From positions 48,301-112,300 of the forward strand of contig CAJXWZ010000017.1 of NCBI GenBank assembly GCA_913062815.1: a DNA stretch of 64,000 nucleotides. Reading direction: 5' to 3'. A program made the position numbers and the translations under genes. The notes beneath the pieces are model-generated. The model saw nothing but the letters and a program-made list of their open reading frames with translations. It was not told the DNA's origin and ran no database searches. The first letter of the stretch is position 1. Each line of letters opens with the position of its first letter. This DNA is from an uncultured Colwellia sp. (lineage in GTDB: Bacteria > Pseudomonadota > Gammaproteobacteria > Enterobacterales > Alteromonadaceae). Shown here piece after piece: positions 52,972 through 62,791 of the stretch.

Positions 52972-55263
52972 ATGAAACAACATAGCACAAATAAAAGTTA
53001 TCTCGCTTTAGCTATTGCTGCTGCCTTAGCTAGTAGCATGGCTTTAGCCGAAGAAACAGACACGTCGCCTGCCGCAGAAGATAAAGGTCTTGAGCGTATT
53101 GAAGTGACGGCACGTAAAACGATAGAAAATCTTCAAACCGTACCTGTATCTCTAACATCTATTGGTGCTGCTGAACTTGCTGAAAATGGCATCTCAGTAA
53201 TGACTGAAGTACAAAGGTTCTCACCTAACACTACCTTACAAACTAGTCGTGGTACTAACTCTACACTAACAGCCTTTATTCGTGGTGTTGGTCAGCAAGA
53301 CCCGCTTTGGGGTTATGAGCCGGGTGTTGGTATTTATGTTGATGACGTCTATATAGCTCGACCTCAAGGAGCGGTATTGGACTTATTAGACGTAGAACGT
53401 ATTGAAGTACTTCGCGGTCCTCAAGGTACACTTTATGGAAAAAACACCATTGGCGGTGCTGTTAAATATGTGACTAAACCCATGTCAGGTGATAAAGAGT
53501 TTAATACCGAAGCAACCTTGGGTAGCTATGGCCAAAAAGATCTTAAATTAACGGGGCAAATACCACTAATAGACGATCAACTCTATATTGGCTTTGGTCA
53601 TGCTGAGCTTAACAGAGATGGTTATGGAAAATTTTTAACCTCTGCATTGGCAGATCAAGATACAGAAAATTACAACAAAGATTTATCAGCATCGCGTTTA
53701 ACATTGGAATACCATGCTTCTGAAGATTTGTTTATGCGCTTAGCCTGGGATAGAACAAATGATGATTCGAATGCAAAAGGTGGCTATCGTTTATTGCCAA
53801 GTTTATTAACTGATGCACCTGTACCGGATAGCGTTTATGATTCTTACACCAGTATGCCAACACGTAATAACGTCGAACTTGAAGGCTTCAGCTTTTTAGC
53901 TGAATGGCATGTTACCGAAGCTTTATCATTAAAATATGTAGCAACGTCTAGAGAAGGTTATTCAGAAACCAACATTGATTTCGATAATACCTCGTTAGAT
54001 ATTTTTGATGTTCCAGCCATTTACGATGATGAGAATACCAGTCACGAATTACAAGCAAACTTCTCAGGCAAAGGTTACACCATTGTCGGCGGTATTTATG
54101 CTTATGATGGCGAATCATGTGGTCATTTTGATGCAATTTTAGGCTTCTTAGGTAGAGCCGCTTTTGGGACGCCTGGATTAACACGTGAAGTTACAGGTTG
54201 TAACAACAGCAAGAGTACCGCTGCATATATCCAAAGCAGTATTGATATTTCTGAGCAACTTTCATTAACCGTTGGGGCTCGTTATACCAAAGAAGAAAAA
54301 GCAGCTTATGTTAATAACGGCTTGGCATTTAGTAACGTATATCCAAGCGATGAATGGGTTCCTGGCTATGCTCGAGGCGACGTTGCTTTTCCTCAGGTAT
54401 TAGGTACTGATTCTAATGGTGATGGTATTTTAGACGCGCCTAAGAAAGAAGATTGGTCACGCTTTACGCCACGTCTAGGGCTAGAATATCAAATTGATGA
54501 TAACACCATGGTGTTTGCTAGTTATTCACAAGGTTTTAAGTCAGGTACCTTTAATCCTCGTGCGACTGTCAACGAAACTGCTGCGAATCCAGAAATTGTT
54601 GACTCAATTGAGTTAGGCATAAAGAAAGATTGGAATGATGTTTTACGTACTAACGTGACCATATTCTCTTTAGATCACAAAGATCGTCAGTATATTACGG
54701 TAACACCTGATCCAGATGACTTAACCGTATTAAATCAAAACCTCGGTAATATTAAAGGTTCAATGGTACAAGGTGTTGAAGCTGAAATTACCTGGGCAGC
54801 TACCGAAAACTTAAGAGTAGACTTTTCCATTGGTCTGTTAGATGCAGAGATAGAAGACGATCCATCAATTGCAGCACCATTGGTGGGCTTATCAAATACA
54901 CCTGATTACACCATGAACTTAGCCGCAAATTACACCATGGATACTGATATGGGTTACTTTGTCTTTAGTGGTGGCTACTACTATCGCGATGATTACTTAT
55001 TATTTGAAGATAGTGAATCATTACTGCAAGAAGGGTACGGTACGCTAAACGCCAGTGTAACTTGGGAAGGTATTGAAGGTAACTGGTATGGTGGCCTTCA
55101 CTTTAAAAACTTAACTGACGAAGAAGCTATGGTCGGCGGTTATAATTTTGCAGCAGAAAATGAAGATGGTACCTATAGCCCTGGTTTAGGTGGCGATACT
55201 ACTTTAATTGGTTATTTCAACGACCCTAGAACAGTGCACTTAACGGTAGGCTATCGTTTCTAA
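52972..55263 (+). CDS. TonB-dependent outer-membrane receptor
   Basis: A 763-residue receptor with a signal peptide (about 1-26, ALAEE), a TonB-box-like IEVTARK, a plug domain (VEVLRGPQGTLYGKNTIGGAVKYVTK-type block) and a barrel ending in VGYRF. It belongs to the broad group of receptors used by marine bacteria for organic nutrients. Ligand unknown. A calcium-loop-like DSNGDGILDAPKKED stretch lies in the barrel. It precedes crbR, but a terminator separates them. AAGGGTTCACC precedes the ATG. Confidence 0.87.
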   Translation: MKQHSTNKSYLALAIAAALASSMALAEETDTSPAAEDKGLERIEVTARKTIENLQTVPVSLTSIGAAELAENGISVMTEVQRFSPNTTLQTSRGTNSTLTAFIRGVGQQDPLWGYEPGVGIYVDDVYIARPQGAVLDLLDVERIEVLRGPQGTLYGKNTIGGAVKYVTKPMSGDKEFNTEATLGSYGQKDLKLTGQIPLIDDQLYIGFGHAELNRDGYGKFLTSALADQDTENYNKDLSASRLTLEYHASEDLFMRLAWDRTNDDSNAKGGYRLLPSLLTDAPVPDSVYDSYTSMPTRNNVELEGFSFLAEWHVTEALSLKYVATSREGYSETNIDFDNTSLDIFDVPAIYDDENTSHELQANFSGKGYTIVGGIYAYDGESCGHFDAILGFLGRAAFGTPGLTREVTGCNNSKSTAAYIQSSIDISEQLSLTVGARYTKEEKAAYVNNGLAFSNVYPSDEWVPGYARGDVAFPQVLGTDSNGDGILDAPKKEDWSRFTPRLGLEYQIDDNTMVFASYSQGFKSGTFNPRATVNETAANPEIVDSIELGIKKDWNDVLRTNVTIFSLDHKDRQYITVTPDPDDLTVLNQNLGNIKGSMVQGVEAEITWAATENLRVDFSIGLLDAEIEDDPSIAAPLVGLSNTPDYTMNLAANYTMDTDMGYFVFSGGYYYRDDYLLFEDSESLLQEGYGTLNASVTWEGIEGNWYGGLHFKNLTDEEAMVGGYNFAAENEDGTYSPGLGGDTTLIGYFNDPRTVHLTVGYRF

Positions 55264-55307
55264 GGTGAGTAAACGATATTTAGTTTCAATCTGATTCATC
55301 AGTAAAT

Positions 55308-55330
55308 AGGCGGCGTAAGTCGCCTTTTTT
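55308..55330 (+). terminator. Terminator of the TonB receptor
   Basis: A 7-bp stem (55308-55314 with 55319-55325, one G-T pair) capped by a GTAA loop and followed by TTTTT, about 45 nt after the stop. Confidence 0.75.
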
Positions 55331-55451
55331 ATTGTTTCTAAGGTCTACTGTTTTAAGATTGCCATGCTAATTTTTGTGCGTTATGTGGAAAATTTTAATA
55401 ACTATTTGTTATAGTTACCTTAGCGCCATAGTATTTAATCAAGAGTACAAT

Positions 55452-56117
55452 ATGAATCAAGCGAAAGTTGTTATTGCTGATGACCATCCGTTATTTCGAA
55501 CAGCATTAAAGCAAGCGGTGATCGACTGTTTGCCTGATGCAGGCATTAAAGAGGCTTCAAGCTTTAGTGATTTGTTGCTGGTAATTGAACAATCACCCGC
55601 ATTAGAAATAATCTTTTTAGATTTACATATGCCCGGCAATGATGGTTTTACCGGCTTAACCCAGTTACAGAATAATCATCCAGATCTAATTGTCATCATG
55701 GTGTCATCGGACGAACACCCTGATATTATGCAAAAAGCGATTAATTTTGGCGCAGCGGCTTTTATTCCAAAATCTGTCGACTTAACCACTATAGCTCAAG
55801 CGATAAATACTGTGCTTGAAGGTGACACTTGGTTACCTGAACATATGCCTATTAATAATGATGAAAAGTTAGCCCAAGAACATAAAAAGCTGGCTCAACA
55901 GTTAGCGCAACTAACCCCGCAGCAATACACAGTATTATCACTTGTCGCTGATGGTCAGTTGAATAAACAAATTGCCGGTATTCTCGATATTAAAGAAAAT
56001 ACGGTGAAAAAACATGTCTCAGCGATATTATTGCAATTAGGTGTGTATAACCGCACACAGGCGGGTTTAGCCTATCAACAATTAATGTTAGCGCCACAAG
56101 AAAATCCCTCTCTTTAG
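55452..56117 (+). CDS. crbR: LuxR-family response regulator, CrbR type
   Basis: A 221-residue response regulator: receiver domain with phosphoacceptor Asp57 (FLDLHMPGNDG) and C-terminal LuxR/NarL helix-turn-helix (LTPQQYTVLSLVADGQLNKQIAGIL...NTVKKHVSAIL). ATG 55452 was chosen over one 78 nt upstream because AAGAG precedes it and it begins right before the receiver fold. It converges on a histidine kinase of CrbS type. In Vibrio, CrbS/CrbR (MxtR/ErdR in Pseudomonas) turns on acetyl-CoA synthetase for acetate use; the same role is inferred here from the pair. Confidence 0.85.
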   Translation: MNQAKVVIADDHPLFRTALKQAVIDCLPDAGIKEASSFSDLLLVIEQSPALEIIFLDLHMPGNDGFTGLTQLQNNHPDLIVIMVSSDEHPDIMQKAINFGAAAFIPKSVDLTTIAQAINTVLEGDTWLPEHMPINNDEKLAQEHKKLAQQLAQLTPQQYTVLSLVADGQLNKQIAGILDIKENTVKKHVSAILLQLGVYNRTQAGLAYQQLMLAPQENPSL

Positions 56118-56216
56118 CTGTGAAAAAGCCAAGCTATGATTAGTTCTGTGATTTGCCATTTATATTATTGGTCTAATTGCTTTTCTCTTCAGGTTTTGAT
56201 TGGCAAACATTTAAAG

Positions 56217-59200
56217 CTAGGCTAGTAATTGCCGCATTAATTTCTTCAACGCTAAAGCTTTAATCGGCTTACGCATAAAATAGAATTTAGCTTTACTGGT
56301 GCTCTCACGTACTTGCTCAGAAGGATCGGCAGAGCAAATAATGACCGGCACTTGCCAGCCATATTGAGCCATACTTTGTTGAATTACCGACACACCGTTT
56401 TCATCATCATCTAAGTGGTAGTCAGAGATAATAAATGAAGGCGTAAATTGTTGCTGATTAATAGCTTCATTCAAACTCGCTTGATCTCTTACTGCAACCA
56501 CCAGACATCCCCAATCTTCTAACTGGGTTTTCATTGCGGTCAGCATCAATGCTTCATTGTCAATGAGTACAACGGCTAAATCATCAAATTCCGAAACACT
56601 GGAAGCGATGGTACTTTTACTAGTAGCAATGCTTGATGGAATTGCAGCGTAACTTCTAGGTAAGGTAATACTAAAACAAGTGCCTTTATCTATTGTGGAT
56701 TTTACTAAAATTGATGAGTCTAATAATTTAGCTATTCGCTCTGAAATCGCTAACCCTAACCCCAAGCCAGAAGCCGATTGAGTTGGGTTTAAACGCTCAA
56801 ATTCCTTAAAAATAGTTGCTTGCTTGTCTACTGGTATACCGGGTCCATTATCCCAAACTTCAATCACTACCTCATTGACTTTATGTCTAATACCGACGAC
56901 GACTTTGCCAAGCTTCCCTTCTTGTGGGCAATAGTTTATGGCATTTGAGATGAAATTTTGGATTATTCGCCGCAATAATCGTTGATCTGTTTTTACCTTG
57001 CAACTTGATTTGATGTAACGAAAACTCACTTGTGCTTGCTGAGCTAATAACGAAAACTCATTACTTAAAGGGGTTAATAAGTCATTAATTGAAAACGCTT
57101 GTACATCTAATTGTTGCGAGCTGTTGTCTAAGCGAGAAATTTCGACTAAATCGGAAAGTAAAGATTCTGCCGCAACAAGCGAGTTTTGAATGTTGCTTGC
57201 CAATTCTTGCAAGTCAGTGCCTTTAGCTTTTTTATTAAGCATATTGGTAAAAAGCGACATAGCATTGAAGGGCTGCATGAGGTCATGACTAGCGGCCGCT
57301 AAAAATCGCGTTTTACTACTGTTGGCTGCTTCGGCTTCAGCTTTAGCCTTAGTTAATTCAGTGGTGCGCTCTATCACACGCTGTTCAAGGCTTTCATTAG
57401 CTTTTTGTAGTGCTTTCTCTGCAGCGATATGAGCAGTAATATCAGAAAAAGTACTGACAAAGCCACCCCCAGGCATCGCTTGACCGCGAATTTCTAATAC
57501 GATCCCACTGGGCATTTCACGTTGAAAATAGTGGCTGTTACCTTGGCGCATGTGTTCAATTCTGCGAGTAATAAAGTCGTCACCATTGCTGGGATCATTA
57601 GTAATTACGCCTTGTTCGGCATTATATCGAATAAGGTCAGCAATGGGTTTACCCACGGTGACCAATTCAGTTGGGTAATCTAGCAGTTCTATATAACGTT
57701 GATTCCAGGCAACTAAACGCATATCGGCATCCACAACACTGATGCCTTGCTCAATATTTTCTACGCCGGCTTGCAAAAGTTCACGGTTAAACTGAAAGAG
57801 ATCATTTGCTTCATCCACTATGCTTACCACATCTTCTAACGGCATAGCTTGTTGCTTACTTGCCGCTTTCATCACCATGCGAGTAGAGGCTGATCCCAAA
57901 ACACTGGCGAGTTGTAAGCGGGTATAGTTGTTTAACTCTTTACTGGCAGCATTATGCTTGGCGCTTTCGTGGTAATATTGCTTAAATTTATCCGCGGCTT
58001 CATTATTGACAAAACGTTGTAATAGTTTGTACAGGTCTTTATGGCTAAGATTTTGTTCTAAAGTGCTTTGTTGCTTATTGATAAATAGCTCTGCTTGGAG
58101 CTTCTCGCCAACACTACGGTGGGTAAATAATGAGATACCAATAAAACAGCACAGGTTGGCAAGTAGACTAAAAAATAGACCGTGACTAATATTATCTAGT
58201 GCGGTTAAACCAAACAAAGCATAAGGCTTTAACCAAGTTACGCCAAAGGGTCCAGACTCGAGCCAGCTTGCTTGCGGAAATAAGCTAGGTATTAATAACG
58301 TGTATAGCCAAATCAAACTTCCGGCGATTAAAGCGATTAGCGCGGCTTTACTCGTGGCTTGTCGCCAATAAAGTGCGCCAATAACCAGTGGCGCAACCTG
58401 GGCAATTAACACAAACGATAATAAACCAATTCCAGCAAGATGACTTTGTTGTGCAATAGTTCGTTCAAAAATAAACGCGAGTATTAACAATAAGGCAATG
58501 GCGATACGGCGTAAGTTTAATAATAAGCCTGAAAGTTGATTTTTTTGCTTATCTAGAAGGTTTTTATGGCGTAATAGTAAAGGCGTGATGATTTCTGTAG
58601 TGACCATAGTACTGAGTACTACCGAGGCAATTATCACCATACTGGTTGCAGCAGCAAGACCACCAATGTACACCAAACCACCTAACCATGCTTGCTGAAA
58701 AAATAACGGAATGGTGATCACATAGGTATCGGCATCAACGCCGCCACCAGGAAAAAGAATTTGTCCGGCTAAGGCAATTGGTAGAATGAAAAGATTAATT
58801 AACAGCAAATAAAGCGGATAAAGCCACCTTGCGGTTTTCAATTCTTTTTCATGATGGTTTTCTATCATCAGCAGGTGATATTGCTGTGGCAGAATAAAAA
58901 TAGTTATCATGCCTAAAATGGCTTGGGAAATGGCAAAGTAAACGCCGCCCGCGGCTGGTTCTACCGCCGTTTTTTCTATCATTTCAGTTTGATTAAATAA
59001 GTCATTAACCCCATCAAAGACAAAAAATGTTGCAAAAATACCAACCGCGGTTAAGGCAAATAATTTCACCACCGAGCTAAAGGCGATGGCAAGTAATAGG
59101 CCTTGATTCTGTTTATTAACAACAACTTGTCTTGCACCAAACAAGATACTAAAAACAATGAGGACGATAGTGACCAAAAAAGTAGTGCTGATGCCTGATT

Positions 59201-59660
59201 GATATGAGCCAGTGACAAGGTCGAAACTCGTACTGATAGCGCGAAGTTGCAGGGCAATATAAGGAATAGTACCCAACAAGGCCACTAAGGTAACTGCTGC
59301 GGCAATAAGTGGAGAGCGGTCGTATCGACAAGCAATAAAATCAGCTATTGAAGTCAAATTTTGCTGTTTAGTTATGCGCAAAATTCTTAACAGCATTGGC
59401 CAAGCAATAACGAGGATAAAAATAGAACCAAAATAAACCGGAGCTAACCATGCACCGGTTGCAGCTGCTTGGCCAACTGTGCCGTAAAAAGCCCAAGAAG
59501 TACAACTAACGCCTAACGATAAACTATAAACCCATGGATGTTTTAACCACTGGCTATTACCTTGTTTTTGTCCCCAATAAGCAACAATAAAAAGCAACAT
59601 TAAGTAAGCAATAGAAAGGAGAGAAATAAGCCAAGTATCAAGCGAAAGCCAAACTAACAA
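56217..59660 (-). CDS. crbS: Hybrid histidine kinase with sodium:solute symporter domain, CrbS type
   Basis: A 1147-residue sensor. Residues about 1-500 form an SLC5/SSF-type domain of about 13 membrane helices, followed by a linker, a PAS domain (about 640-750; GISVVDADMRLVAWNQRY), a HisKA domain with His792 (AAASHDLMQPFNAM), an HATPase (DNGPGIP; GLGLGLAIS) and a receiver domain with Asp1080. This order is that of CrbS, which senses acetate-type metabolism and signals to CrbR. Translation starts at TTG 59660, with AAGGA 6 nt upstream. Whether the transporter domain still transports is unknown. Confidence 0.87.
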   Translation of the reverse strand: MLVWLSLDTWLISLLSIAYLMLLFIVAYWGQKQGNSQWLKHPWVYSLSLGVSCTSWAFYGTVGQAAATGAWLAPVYFGSIFILVIAWPMLLRILRITKQQNLTSIADFIACRYDRSPLIAAAVTLVALLGTIPYIALQLRAISTSFDLVTGSYQSGISTTFLVTIVLIVFSILFGARQVVVNKQNQGLLLAIAFSSVVKLFALTAVGIFATFFVFDGVNDLFNQTEMIEKTAVEPAAGGVYFAISQAILGMITIFILPQQYHLLMIENHHEKELKTARWLYPLYLLLINLFILPIALAGQILFPGGGVDADTYVITIPLFFQQAWLGGLVYIGGLAAATSMVIIASVVLSTMVTTEIITPLLLRHKNLLDKQKNQLSGLLLNLRRIAIALLLILAFIFERTIAQQSHLAGIGLLSFVLIAQVAPLVIGALYWRQATSKAALIALIAGSLIWLYTLLIPSLFPQASWLESGPFGVTWLKPYALFGLTALDNISHGLFFSLLANLCCFIGISLFTHRSVGEKLQAELFINKQQSTLEQNLSHKDLYKLLQRFVNNEAADKFKQYYHESAKHNAASKELNNYTRLQLASVLGSASTRMVMKAASKQQAMPLEDVVSIVDEANDLFQFNRELLQAGVENIEQGISVVDADMRLVAWNQRYIELLDYPTELVTVGKPIADLIRYNAEQGVITNDPSNGDDFITRRIEHMRQGNSHYFQREMPSGIVLEIRGQAMPGGGFVSTFSDITAHIAAEKALQKANESLEQRVIERTTELTKAKAEAEAANSSKTRFLAAASHDLMQPFNAMSLFTNMLNKKAKGTDLQELASNIQNSLVAAESLLSDLVEISRLDNSSQQLDVQAFSINDLLTPLSNEFSLLAQQAQVSFRYIKSSCKVKTDQRLLRRIIQNFISNAINYCPQEGKLGKVVVGIRHKVNEVVIEVWDNGPGIPVDKQATIFKEFERLNPTQSASGLGLGLAISERIAKLLDSSILVKSTIDKGTCFSITLPRSYAAIPSSIATSKSTIASSVSEFDDLAVVLIDNEALMLTAMKTQLEDWGCLVVAVRDQASLNEAINQQQFTPSFIISDYHLDDDENGVSVIQQSMAQYGWQVPVIICSADPSEQVRESTSKAKFYFMRKPIKALALKKLMRQLLA

Positions 59661-59813
59661 GAGTATTCCTTGAAAAATGAGTTGTTATTGTTGAAGTCTA
59701 CTCAAGCATATCATGAGTTAAAACTAAACGCAGGGAACTAAGGTAGTACATCATTGTGCTAATGAGTGCAGTAAGCTGAATAAAAATACTATTGCAAGAC
59801 CGAAATAATCACT

Positions 59814-61025
59814 ATGAAATTTACCCTGATCAATAACAAGTATCTTGTTGCACTATTAGTTTTTGCTAGTTATACCTTGTTTGCCATGGCTTGGGTTGGT
59901 GGCACAGCAAGTATGAATCAAATTATGGCGGCCATGAATATTGACAGTTTAGCATCTGCTAGCTTTATTAGTGGCGCTGTAACCTTAGCAAAAATAGTGG
60001 GTACTTTTATCGCTGCGTGGTTGGCGTTGAAACTCGGGATAAAAAAAGCTTTTTTCATCTCAGGATTATTGATTTCAGTGGGTTTGCTAACCCCGTTAGC
60101 GCCCAATTATGAATTGTTATTGATCAGTCGCTTTTTAATGGGTCTGGGCGGTGCATTTATGATTGTTTATTTTAATCCGATAGTAATGGCATGGTTTGAG
60201 CCAGAAGAACGGCCTACGATTAATGGCATCAATGCCGTTGCCTTCAATGTGGGTACCGGTATTATTTTATGGCAAATGACCAATTTCAATAACCTAACTG
60301 GTAGCTGGCAAAATACTTTATTAATTTTTTCAATCGCCACTATTGTGCTTAGTTTGGCTTGGTTGCTTACTACAGACAAAGAACAGCATAGTAATAATCA
60401 CAGTTCACAAAAAAAAGTAGCCGATTATTCATATGTTGATGGCTTAAAAGATAAATTTAATTGGATTTATGCATTAACTTATTCGGGTATTCTTGCTTTT
60501 TATATTTGCTTGTTTACCTTTTATCCTAAAGCAGGTATTAGCCAAAGCGCCTTAATTATCGGCTTTGGTATTGTCGGCACGCTAGCAGGCATTCTCTACA
60601 GTAAAAAATTTAGCCAGCGTGTACCTGTTATTCGGTGGTCGGGTTTAGTTATTGTGCTAACAGTTTGTGGGGTCTCCTTTAGTGGCTCGCCCACAGTGCA
60701 AACTATATCGGCAATGGTGTTAGGCTTCTTTATCTTTTTCCCGATAACTGCATTAGTCAGTATTCCACATGAATTGCCCAACATGACAGGGCAAAGAGTC
60801 ACCATAGTTTTTAGCTTGTTTTACTCTATCAGTTATCTAATTGCGACTATGGTCTTGTGGATATTTGGCAAGCTGGTTGATATGAATAATGGCGATTTTA
60901 CCACGGCATTTATCTTGATTTCTGTGTTAAGCAGTACTTTTTTCTTTGGCAGTTTCTTTTTGCCAGAAACCGCTCGACAAGCAAATACTCCAATGAACGA
61001 AAAGGAATCACCATGCGAGGCGTAA
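59814..61025 (+). CDS. Major facilitator superfamily transporter
   Basis: A 403-residue inner-membrane protein with 12 predicted helices in two halves and a soluble linker in the middle (TTDKEQHSNNHSSQKK, about residues 187-200). The helix 2-3 loop LALKLGIKKAFF resembles the MFS signature region. The substrate is unknown; it is of the CynX/nitrate-nitrite/oxalate-like layout. Its last codons overlap the start of the downstream esterase gene by 13 nt, so the two are co-translated, which suggests uptake of an ester or of its product. Confidence 0.85.
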   Translation: MKFTLINNKYLVALLVFASYTLFAMAWVGGTASMNQIMAAMNIDSLASASFISGAVTLAKIVGTFIAAWLALKLGIKKAFFISGLLISVGLLTPLAPNYELLLISRFLMGLGGAFMIVYFNPIVMAWFEPEERPTINGINAVAFNVGTGIILWQMTNFNNLTGSWQNTLLIFSIATIVLSLAWLLTTDKEQHSNNHSSQKKVADYSYVDGLKDKFNWIYALTYSGILAFYICLFTFYPKAGISQSALIIGFGIVGTLAGILYSKKFSQRVPVIRWSGLVIVLTVCGVSFSGSPTVQTISAMVLGFFIFFPITALVSIPHELPNMTGQRVTIVFSLFYSISYLIATMVLWIFGKLVDMNNGDFTTAFILISVLSSTFFFGSFFLPETARQANTPMNEKESPCEA

Positions 61026-61942
61026 TCTCCCCAAAATTAGCTGACTTTATTGCGCAAGTGAATATAGCGGCTGAACAAGCAAAATCGACTGGTATACTTT
61101 TTAGTCCGAGTTTAGTCAGAGGAAACCTAGATAAACTTGTTGATTTTATAGGTCCAGGTCCAGATTTGGCTTATACGAGCGAAGATGCTTTCGAAACCTC
61201 AACACATAACATACCTGTTCGAGTGTATAGCCCAGCACCAGATGAAGCCTTACCGGTGGTAATGCATTTTCATGGTGGCGGGCACATGTGTGGCAGTATC
61301 GAATTATATGATACCGTTAGTCGGAAAATCGCTAAAGCAGGTCATTGTATTGTTATCGCTGTTGATTATCGCTTAGCACCCGAACATCCCTATCCTGCAG
61401 GCATTGATGATTGCCAATACGCCTTAGAGAACTATCCAGCAGTGCTGGGCGAATTAAAGTCTAACCAGCAATTAATGATTATTGGTGATAGTGCTGGAGG
61501 GGCAATTTGTACAACATTGGCCAGTAAAAACATTGACCATGAAACGGTAAATATTGCTAAACAACTCTTAATTTATCCCAGTGTTGATTACACCTTGAGT
61601 TGTCCTTCAATTGAAGAAAATGGCACGGGATTTTTATTAGAAACTAATAAAGTTGAATGGTATTTTGACAACTACTTCCAACACCATGAACCCAGAGTTA
61701 ATGTCTCTCCCCTATTTATGACAATGGCTGAGAGCATGCCAGAAACACTGATCATTAACGCAAGTTGCGATCCTTTAAGAGATGAAGCTTTTGCGTACGG
61801 TCAAGCGCTCAAAAACTTAGGCGTTTCGGTGGAGCAACATACTTTTGACGGTATGATTCATGCCTATATGTTGCTCGATAGTCTAGTCACTGAAGAATGT
61901 AATAAAACCTATCAAATGGTTGGTGATTTCATCCAAAAATAG
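61013..61942 (+). CDS. Alpha/beta-hydrolase of the hormone-sensitive-lipase family
   Basis: A 309-residue cytoplasmic esterase. The oxyanion-hole motif HGGG (His87-Gly90, in HFHGGGHMCGS) and nucleophile elbow GDSAGG (Ser160) mark the HSL/family IV group; DPLRDEA and the IHAYM region supply the catalytic Asp and His. It probably cleaves short or medium acyl esters. AAAGGAATCACC precedes the ATG, which lies inside the 3' end of the MFS gene. No signal peptide. Confidence 0.87.
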   Translation: MRGVISPKLADFIAQVNIAAEQAKSTGILFSPSLVRGNLDKLVDFIGPGPDLAYTSEDAFETSTHNIPVRVYSPAPDEALPVVMHFHGGGHMCGSIELYDTVSRKIAKAGHCIVIAVDYRLAPEHPYPAGIDDCQYALENYPAVLGELKSNQQLMIIGDSAGGAICTTLASKNIDHETVNIAKQLLIYPSVDYTLSCPSIEENGTGFLLETNKVEWYFDNYFQHHEPRVNVSPLFMTMAESMPETLIINASCDPLRDEAFAYGQALKNLGVSVEQHTFDGMIHAYMLLDSLVTEECNKTYQMVGDFIQK

Positions 61943-62016
61943 CAACTTTGTTTAATTGAAAGGTTGTCGACTATAGTTAGCATTACAGTTTAACTTTTTA
62001 ACCGTGCTTGAAATAT

Positions 62017-62724
62017 ATGCCAACACTCGTTTTTTCAAAGCTACTTATTATGGTGATCTTCTTCACGAGTGTTTCATATGCTCGATCATCACAAGAATTA
62101 GTACTTGGTTATATTGAATTTCCACCTTTTACTTATACCAATCAACATGGCAGTGCAGATGGAACCTTGCTTAAAGAAGCACAAAAAATCATTGAGCAGG
62201 CAGGCTTTCAAGTAAATACTATTCATTTACCGGCTGCTAGGCTTAAAAAACATCTCGAAATTGGCGAAGTAGATCTGTGGCTTGGGATAAAGCCACCAAA
62301 AGATCTAGAAGATAAAGTCTTACTTGGCAAACAGAAGCTCAGTACTATTCGGCTTAACTTATATTCGTTGCTTGCGAAAGAAGCGATCGATATTGCTGAT
62401 TTAAAGGGTCAAGAAGTTATTGTCATTAGAGGATACAGTTATGGTGGAGTAATTGACTACCTTAACGACAGCAAAAACAATATAAAGATACATGAAACGC
62501 ATGATCATGCTGCAGCATTCAAAATGTTAGCAAAGAAAAGAGCGAATTATTTGTTAGCGTATCAAAAACCCTCTGATTTAGCGTTACAACAGCTAACCAT
62601 TGATAAGCTTAGGGTGAATAATCTTTCTACTTTACCTATTTACTTTATCGTTTCAAAACACGACTCAAATGCTAAAGCAGTGTTGGCTACTTTAGAACAC
62701 CTGCTGATTGAGGATATAGAATAA
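62017..62724 (+). CDS. Periplasmic solute-binding protein, SBP_bac_3 type
   Basis: A 235-residue exported protein: signal peptide (hydrophobic about 5-20, ending SYARSS), then VLGYIEFPPFTY and two-lobe SBP_bac_3 layout (EAQKIIEQAGFQV; LKGQEVIVIRGYSYG). It has no transporter genes beside it, like the protein at 28150-28890. ATG 62017 is used; a TTG at 62008 is possible, and neither has a clear ribosome site. Ligand unknown. Confidence 0.75.
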   Translation: MPTLVFSKLLIMVIFFTSVSYARSSQELVLGYIEFPPFTYTNQHGSADGTLLKEAQKIIEQAGFQVNTIHLPAARLKKHLEIGEVDLWLGIKPPKDLEDKVLLGKQKLSTIRLNLYSLLAKEAIDIADLKGQEVIVIRGYSYGGVIDYLNDSKNNIKIHETHDHAAAFKMLAKKRANYLLAYQKPSDLALQQLTIDKLRVNNLSTLPIYFIVSKHDSNAKAVLATLEHLLIEDIE

Positions 62725-62727
62725 CCA

Positions 62728-62753
62728 AAGCGCCGCGTAAGTACGTGGCGCTT
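62728..62753. terminator. Hairpin between convergent genes
   Basis: A 12-bp stem (62728-62739 with 62742-62753, one G-T pair) with a 2-nt loop, just after the binding-protein stop. The T-content after it is low on both strands, so its strength as a terminator is uncertain. Confidence 0.5.
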
Positions 62754-62791
62754 GTATTGTGTGACTAATGTTAGTTATTTGTGTTGAAACT

